A DNA stretch of 64,000 nucleotides. Source: Streptomyces syringium. Lineage in GTDB: Bacteria; Actinomycetota; Actinomycetes; Streptomycetales; Streptomycetaceae. The position numbers and the translations under genes were made by a program. The DNA is taken from the NCBI RefSeq assembly GCF_017876625.1, contig NZ_JAGIOH010000001.1, positions 992,001 to 1,056,000 on the forward strand. Direction: 5' to 3'. The number at the start of each line of letters is the position of its first letter. The first letter of the stretch is position 1. Shown one piece after another: positions 27,801 through 36,800 of this stretch. The notes beneath the pieces were generated by a model. That model was not told the origin of the DNA. It saw only the letters and a program-made list of their open reading frames with translations, and did no database searches.

Positions 27801-30800
27801 TTCATCGAGCACCTCAACCGGCTCTACTGCCTGCTCATCGAGCGTCTCGCGGACGGCGACTGGGAAGCCGGACTGCCCAGGGACCGGTATCTCCCCGACA
27901 CCGACCGGGCCCTGGTCGCCACGGCGAACGCCTTCGACGGCGAGACGTGCGAGCAGACGATGTTCGGCCTCTACGAGGAGCGGTGCCGCACCGAGGGCCG
28001 GGAGGCGGCCACGGCCGTCATCGACGCCGGGACCGGTCGTACGCACACCTACGGCGAGCTGATCGAAGAGAGCCGTACGCTCGCTCTGCGGCTGCGCACG
28101 GCGCTCGGCGACGCCTCCGGTGAGCGGCTCGTCGGCGTCCTCGCGGAGAAGGGCCACAGCCAGGTGCTGGCCACCGTCGCGATCATGAAGGGCGGCCTCG
28201 GCTATCTGCCGCTGCACGTCGACTGGCCGGCAGGCCGGATCGAGGAGATCCTCACCCAGGCCGCTGTGCGTACGGTGTTGGTGTCGCGTGGTCAGTTCGC
28301 GCGTGCGGACGTACAAGCCCTGGGTTCGGTGTGCCGCCTGCTGGTCATCGAGGACCTCCTGGAGCAGGGGGCCGCGACGGATGAGTCCGCGCTGCCGGTG
28401 GTGGGCCCGGACGATGTCGCCTACGTCATCTTCACCTCAGGGTCCACCGGCCGGCCCAAGGGCGTGACCATCAGCCACCGCGGCGCGGTCAACACCCTCC
28501 TCGCCGTCAACGAACGCTTCCACATCACACCCCAAGACCGCATCCTGGCCCTGTCCGAACTCAGCTTCGACCTCTCCGTCTACGACCTCTTCGGCACCCT
28601 CGCCGCCGGCGCCACCATCGTCTTCCCCGCACAGGAAGAAACCAAGAACCCCGCCCACTGGGCCCACCTCGTCGACCACCACCACATCACTGTCTGGAAC
28701 AGCGTCCCCCAGCTCGCCGGACTCCTCATCGACGAAGGCGGACACCTCCAGTCACTGAGGGCGTTCCTCCTCAGCGGCGACTGGATCCCCACCAGCCTCC
28801 CCGACCGGATCCGCGAGCACATCCCCCACGCCACCGTCATGAGCCTGGGCGGCGCCACCGAAGGCAGCATCTGGTCCATCTGGTACGAGATCGACCACGT
28901 CGACCCCGCCTGGAACAGCATCCCCTACGGCGTCGCCATGCCCAACCAACGCATGTACGTCCTCAACCCCCAAGGCGAACACTGCCCCACCGGCGTCATC
29001 GGCGAAATCCACATCGGCGGCACCGGCGTCGCCCTCGGCTACTGGAACGACGAAAAACTCACCACCGAGCGCTACACCGAACACCCCACCCTCGGCCGCC
29101 TCTACCACACAGGCGACCTCGGACGCTGGACCCCCGAAGGCCACATCGAATTCATCGGACGCAACGACTTCCAAGTCAAACTCAACGGCTACCGCGTCGA
29201 ACTCGGCGAGATCGAGAGCGCCCTCTCCCAGGACCCGCGCATCTCCCAGAGCGTCGTCCTCATCAAGGAGTACGACACCGCGGCCGGTCGCCGCAGGCAG
29301 GCTCTGGTCGGCTACTACGTCTCCGGTACCGCACTCGACCCCGCTCCCCTGCTGGAGCGGCTGTCCGCGAGCCTGCCCGCGTACATGGTCCCCGAGGCCC
29401 TGGTGCACCTGCCGGAGCTGCCGTTGAGCCCCAACGGCAAGCTGGACCGCACGGCCCTGCCCGATCCCGGGACCGCGGTCGCCGCCGAGCACGTCCCGCC
29501 GCGCTCCGAGCGCGAGCGGCAGCTGCGCGACGCGTGGGCCGACGTCCTGGGCGTGCCGCCCGAGCGGCTCGGCATCACCGTCGACCTGATGCACCTGGGG
29601 ATGGACAGCATCGTCGCGATCCGACTGGTGAGCCGGCTGCGCAAGGAGCTCGGGCTGCGGGTCAGTGTGCGCGATGTCTTCGCCCACCGCACCATCGAGC
29701 GTTTCCACGACCGGGTGGTGGCCACCGCCGGGTCCGGCGCCGGGCCGGCGGTACGCACCGAGCAGGGCGCCCTGGAAGGGGACGCGCCCCTGCTGCCCGT
29801 CCAGTCGTGGTTCTTCGCCCAGGACTTCCCCCGGCCCGGGCACTGGAACCAGTCCTTCCTGGTCCGCACGCCCGCACTGGACCTGCCGCGGCTGGAGGAA
29901 AGCCTGCGGGCCCTGGTGGACCACCACGACGCGTTCCGGCTGCGCTACGAGCCGGGCGCACCGGGCGGGCCACGGCAGTACTACGACACCGCTGCCGGTT
30001 TCCCCGAGGTGCGGGTGCTCGACGTGCGCGACCTGCCCGGCGGTGAGGGAACCGCCGAGTTCGACACCGCTGTGGACCGCGTACTGACGGAATGGCAGAG
30101 CGGCTTCGACCTGGCGAGCGGACCGACGTACGCCTTCGGCTTCCTGCACGGCTACGCCGACGGAAGCAACCGGGTGTTCTTCGCCCTGCACCACCTGATC
30201 GTCGACACCGTCAGCTGGCGCGTCCTCGCCGAGGACCTGCACACGCTGTACGAGGGGGGCCGGCTCGGTGACAAGGGCACCAGCTACCGGCAGTGGACCG
30301 GCACGGTCGCCGCGCATGCCGAGCGGCACGCTAACGAGCGCGGCTACTGGGAGGGCCTGCTCGCCGACATGGACGAGGCACCGGTCCTGCGACAGGACAC
30401 CGGAGCCCCCGTCGAGACCGGGATCTCCCTGGACGCCGAGCGCACCGCGCTGCTGCTGGGCGCGTGCCAACGCGCCTACGGCACCCGCGTCGAGGAGTTC
30501 CTGCTCACCGCCTTCGGGCAGGCGCTGACCGAGCTGACCGGCCGGTCCGTCAATCATCTGATGGTCGAGGGCCACGGGCGCGAAGAGCTCGACGCGGGCG
30601 CGGACGTCAGCCGTACCCTCGGCTGGTTCGCCACGCTCTACCCGGTACGCCTGGAGGCGTGCGGCGAGCCGGCGGACGCCCTGAAGTCGGTCAAGGAGAG
30701 CGTGCGGGCGGTCCCCGCCAAGGGCATCGGCTTCGGGCCGCTGATGGGGTACGCCCGCGAGCTCCCCCAGGTCTGTTTCAACTACCTCGGTCGGATCGAC

Positions 30801-33800
30801 GCCGAGGAGCACGGTGACTGGCAGACGGTCGACGAACCGAGTGGCGAGTGGCTGCACGAGGCCAACCTGCTGCCGTACACGGTCTCCGCGGCCGGCATGG
30901 TCGTCGGCGGCCGACTGCGGTTCACGCTGCTCAGCAGGCTGCCTCGGCAGGACGCGGAGCGGTTGGCCCGCGCGTTCGAGGAACGGCTGGCGGCGCTGGT
31001 CGAGCTGACTGCGCACAGCCCGCGCACCTACCTGACGAGCAGCGACATCGACGGCCTGCTGCCTCAGGAGCACCTGGACCGGTTGCAGGCGGACGGCGAG
31101 CTGGACGGGGTCTTCGCGGCCGGCAGCCTCCAGCAGGGCTTCATCCACCATGCCCTGAGCCAGGGCGACATCGACGACGCCTATCGCGTCCAGGCCGTCT
31201 GGGACTACCACGGGGCCGTCGACCCCGAGCTGCTCCGGCAGGCGTGGGGGCAGGCACAGCAGGCCCTCAGCGCCCTGCGGCTGCGTTTCGACTGGCAGTA
31301 CGAGATGGTGCAGGTCATCGACCGCCGGTCCCGGCTGACATGGGAGTTCGTGGACCTCAGTGACCACCCGGACCCCGACGCGGCCTTCGAGGAGCTGCTG
31401 GAGCGCGACCGGGGCATCCCCTACGACCTCGGCACGAGCGGTCTGTTCCGGGTGTACCTGGTCCAGCGGGGGCCGGAGCACTTCACCTGTGTGCTCAACA
31501 CCCATCACGCGATCCTCGACGGCTGGAGCAGCCCGCTGCTCCTGCGGAACGTGCACGCGTGTTATCTCGCGCTGCGCGAAGGCGAGGTCGCGGTGCTCCC
31601 GGAGGAGAACTACGCCGGGATCCAGCGCCATCTGCACCGTCACGCACGCGACCACGAGACGTTCTGGCGGAGCTATGTGGCGGACGCCGGGCAAGGATGC
31701 GATCTGGGCGGGCTGCTGACCGCAGGGGCCCGTCACATCGACCTCGGCACCTACCGGCACATCCACCACCAGGAGCAGCGCTCGCTGTCCCTGCGGCCGG
31801 AGCTGCTCGCGGCACTGCGGTCCGTCGCCCGGGACCACGGGGTCACCTCGAACGCCGTTCTGCAGTACGCCTGGCACAAGGTGCTGAGCGTCTACGGCCA
31901 CTGCGACACCACCGTGGTGGGCACGGTACTGGCCGGGCGTGATCTGCCGGTGGACGGGATCGACACCTCGGTCGGCCTCTATCTGAGCACCGTCCCGCTG
32001 ATCGCCCGGCACGACACCGGTGCCGACAGTCTGATCGAGGAGATCCAGCGGCTGCAGGACGACATCCACGAGGTCGGCCGGCGCAGCACCGTCGACCTCG
32101 CGGCGCTGCAGCCGGGCGGCCGCCGGCTGTTCGACAGCCTCTTCATCAACGAGAGCTACCCCGCGGCCGAAGACGCCGAGCACGAGCGTCTGCTGCGCCC
32201 GCGGTTCCGGTTCCGGTACCAGAAGCGGGACTACCCGCTGGTGGTGTCGGTCGCGGAGAAGGACGACGAGGTGGTGCTCACGCTGGACTACGCGGGAGAG
32301 CTCTTCGCGCCCGCGACCGTGGAACGCCTGCTGACGGGCATGGAGTCGGTGCTGGGCCACGTCGCCCGCGCGCCGGAGAGCTCCCCGGCGGACCTGGAGC
32401 CGGCCGGTGCCGACGGGATCGAGGCACAGCGGCAGTGGAACGACTCCGGTGTCGCCGAGCCCGCCGAGCCGGTCATCCACCGCGCCTTCGAAGCGCAGGC
32501 CGCGCGCACCCCCGACGCGCCGGCCGTCATCCACGACGGCCGGACGCTGTCCTACGCGCAGGTCAACGCCGCCGCCAACCGGCTGGCCCGCGTGGCCCGG
32601 CAGCAGGTGCCGACCGCCCCGGAGGAGCCCGTACTGCTGCTCCTCGACCGCGGGGCGGACACGCTGATCGGCCTGCTCGCGGTGCTGAAGGCCGGAGCGG
32701 CCTATGTGCCGCTCGACCCCGGTTACCCCGACGAGCGCACCGCGCGCATCGTCGAGGGCTGCGGCGCCCGGCTGCTGCTCACCCACGCCCGGCACCGGGA
32801 GCGGGTGCAGGCCTGCCACCCCGCGCTGACCGTGATCGCCGTGGACGACCCGCGGACCGAGGCGGCATGCGCGGCGGAGAGCGGCGACGACCTGGACGTG
32901 GCGGTCGGCGGGGACGCGCTGGCGTACATCCTCTACACCTCAGGCACCACCGGGCAGCCCAAGGGCGTGATGGTCGAGCACCTGGCCTTCACGTCCACGG
33001 TGGCGGCCATGCGGCGACGGCACTTCCCCGGCGCGGGGGCGCTGCACACCTACAGCCTGACCAACTACGTCTTCGACATCTTCGGGCTCGAATACGGGCT
33101 GACGCTGCTCGGCGGCGGCAGCGTGGTCATGGGTGACCACCTCTTCGAGGAGCTGGACTGCGCGGCGTACGACTTCGTGCAGATGACGCCCAGCCTGCTG
33201 GAGATGAAGCTCCAGGCGCTGCGCGGTCTGTCCGGCACCCGGCTGCTGGTGGGCGGCGAACGGCTCGAACGCCACCTGCTGCACGCGGCGTTGGAGCGCT
33301 GCCCGCGCGTGGTGAACGTCTACGGCCCGACCGAGACCACCATCTGGTCCACGTCCCGGGAGTACGTCGCGGACGCGGCGGACAGCCCGATGGTGACGAT
33401 CGGCCGGCCGCTGCCCAACGAGCAGGCGCACGTCCTCGACGCGCGGCTGCGGCCGCTGCCCGTGGGGGCGGTCGGTGAGTTGTATCTGAGCGGCGGCGCA
33501 CTGGCCCGCGGCTACTTCGGCGACCCCGGCCTGACCGCCGAGCGCTTCGTCGAGAGTCCGCGCGAGGGCCATGGACGCCTGTACCGCACGGGCGATCTGG
33601 CCCGCCGGCTGGACGGCGGCGAGATCGAGTTCGTCGGCCGCGTCGACACCCAGGTCAAGCTGCGCGGCCACCGCATCGAGCTGGGCGAGGTGGAGAGCGC
33701 GCTCGCGGCCCACCCGGGCGTACGGCAGAGCGCGGTGATCGTCGGGACTCTGGACGGTGGTACGGACCGGTCCGCCGCCGCACAGACCCTGATCGGCTAC

Positions 33801-36800
33801 TACGTCGCCGAAGCGGCCCTGGACGAGGAGGCGCTCCAGGCCCATCTGGCCGGTCTGCTGCCGGAGTACATGCGACCCGGTGCCCTGGTGCACCTGACCG
33901 AGCTGCCACTGTCGTACAGCGGCAAACTCGACACGAAGGCTCTTCCGCGGCCGCGCCGCCGGCGTGCCGACGCGTCCGTGGCCCCGGCCGGGGAGACGGA
34001 GCTGACGCTGGCCCGGCTGTGGCAGGACGTGCTGGGCCTGGACCGGGTGGGCGTGCACGACCGCTTCTTCGAGGTGGGCGGCAACTCCATTCTGCTGACC
34101 AAGCTGCACGCCCGGCTGCCGGAGGAGATCCGGGGGGCGGTCAGCCTGACCGAGATGTTCGCCCACCCGACCATCGCCTCCCTCGCCGCCCACGTCGGCG
34201 GGGTCCGTGACGAGGCCCGGCCGCGCCGCGAGCCGGAGGTGCGCGACGCCCCGGGGACCGGCGGCCGGGACATCGCGATCATCGGTATGGCCGGGCGTTT
34301 CCCGGACGCCGACACGCTGGAGGAGTACTGGCGGAACCTGACCGCCGGCCATGAGTCCGTCGTCCACTACAGCCGGGAGGAGCTGCTCGCGGCCGGCGTG
34401 CCCGAGGCGGAGCTCGACCGGCCCGGATACGTACGGGCCCAGAGCGGCCTACGGGATATCAAGGGCTTCGACGCGGCGTTCTTCGGCTACTCCCGCCGGG
34501 AGGCCGAGACGATGGACCCCCAGCACCGGGTGTTCCTGGAGTGCGCCTGGCACGCGCTGGAGGACGCGCACTGCGACCCGTACGCCTTCGGCGGCGACAT
34601 CGGGCTGTACGCGGGCGCGGGGCAGAACGACTACGCCACCGGTCACGTCCTGCCCCGCCTCGGCGATGCCGACCTGGCCACCCGCTACCAGGCGATGATC
34701 AACAACCAGGCGAACTTCCTGTCGACCAAGGTCGCCTACAAGCTCGACCTGACCGGGCCCGCGGTGACCGTGCAGACCGCCTGCTCCACCTCGCTGGTCG
34801 CGGTCCACCAGGCGTGCGTGGCGCTGCTCGCGGGAGACTGCGACATCGCCCTGGCCGGCGGTGTGTCGATCGGCAAGCTGGGCAAGGAGGGCTACCTCCA
34901 CCAGGAGGGCATGGTCTTCTCCCCCGACGGCACCTGCCGGGCCTTCGACGAGGCGGCGCAGGGCACCCTCGAGGGGCAGGGCGTCGGCATCGTGGTGCTC
35001 AAACCGCTCGACCGGGCGCTCGCCGACCAGGACCCCATCCGTGCCGTCATCAAGGCGACGGCCATCAACAACGACGGCCAGAACAAGATCGGTTACACCG
35101 CGCCCAGCCAGGCGCGGCAGGCAGCGGTGATCCGCCGCGCCCATGAGAGGGCCGGCATCGACCCGTCGACGGTCGGCTATGTGGAGGCGCACGGCACGGG
35201 CACCGCGCTCGGCGATCCCATCGAGGTGGCCGCCCTGCGGGAGGCGTTCGGTCCGGACGACGGCACGACCCGGCGCGTCGCGCTGGGCTCGGTGAAGACC
35301 AATATCGGCCATCTCGACGTCGCGTCCGGTATCGCCGGGCTGATCAAGGCCGTGCTCTGCCTGGAGCACCGCACCCTGGTCCCCACCCTCCACCACACCT
35401 CCCCCAACCCACGGCTCGAGCTGGACAAGGGCCCGTTCTACGTCAACACCGCGTGTACACCGTGGACGAGCGAGCACCCGGTGCTGCGTGCCGGCGTCAG
35501 CTCCTTCGGGATCGGCGGCACCAACGCCCACGTCGTCCTGGAGGAGGCACCGGCGTCCGCGCCGCCGGCCCCCGGAGACGAGCCCGTGCGGGCGCGGCAG
35601 TTGCTGACGGTGTCCGCGCCCACCGTGGAAGCGCTCGGGCAGCAGGCGCGGGCCCTGGCCGGTTACCTGGCCGAGCACCCCGGCGTCCCGCTGGAGCGCG
35701 TGGCGTACACCCGGCACACCGCCCGGCACCGCTTCCCGTACAACCGGGTGGTCGTCGGCAGCGGCCGGCAGGAGCTCGTCGACCGTCTGGCGGCCGAGGA
35801 GCGGGAGCCGGTCGCATGGCGCGCGGACCGCCCCGCGGTGTTCCTGTTCCCCGGGCAGGGCGCGCAGTACCAGGGGATGGGGCAGGCGCTGTACGACGCG
35901 GAGCCCGCCTTCCGGGCCCACGTCGACCGCTGTCTGCGGATCCTGCGGCCGCACCTTCCCGAGGGGGCCGACGAAGCCGATCTGCTGGGCCGGACCGCCC
36001 GGGTGGGCGACACCCGGTACACGCAGATCGCCCTGTTCATCGTCGAGTACGCGCTGGCGCGGTGGTTAATGGACCTCGGCGTCCGCCCGGCCGCGATGAT
36101 CGGGCACAGCCTGGGCGAGTACGTGGCCGCCTGTCTGGCGGGCGTGTTCTCGCTGGAGGACGCGATGACGCTGGTCCTGGAGCGGGGCCGGCTGCTGGCG
36201 GGCACCGCGCCGGGGGCGATGCTCGCCGTGCCGCTGCCCGCCGGGCAGGTACTGCCGCGCGCACAGCGGCACGGCCTGGACCTGGCCGTGGTCGACGACG
36301 CCGGCAGCTGTGTGGTCTCCGGTCCGCCCGGGGCTGTCGACGCGCTGGCAGCGCGGCTGTCGGCCGACGGTGTGACGGGCAGGAGGGTCGCCGTGGCGCA
36401 CGCGTTCCACTCGCGGCTGCTCGACCCGGTGCTGGAGGAGTTCACCGCGGTGCTGGGCCGGATCGAGCTGCACAGGCCCACGATCCCGTACCTCTCCAAC
36501 CTGACCGGTGACTGGGCCGACCCCGACCGGGTCCGCACGCCCGAGTACTGGACGGCGCAGCTGCGCGGGACGGTGCAGTTCCACCGCGGGCTGACCACGC
36601 TGTACGGGTCGGAGACCGGCCGGGGCGGCGTGCTCCTCGAAGTGGGGCCCGGCCGGATCCTGAGCCGCCCGGCACGCCGGCACCCGGACCGCGCCGAGCA
36701 CCTGGTGGTGGCGGCCATGCCCCGGGCCGGGCAGGGCGGCGAGGAGCCGGAGGTGGCGCTGACGGCGCTGGGAACGGCATGGGCCGCCGGCGTCGCCGTC

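Noticed and set aside
23661..32819. Very long minus-strand open frames opposite the megasynthases (about 1100 and 1355 codons).
   Set aside because: They mirror the third-position GC bias of the plus-strand genes, have no domain motifs and no ribosome sites. They are shadows.
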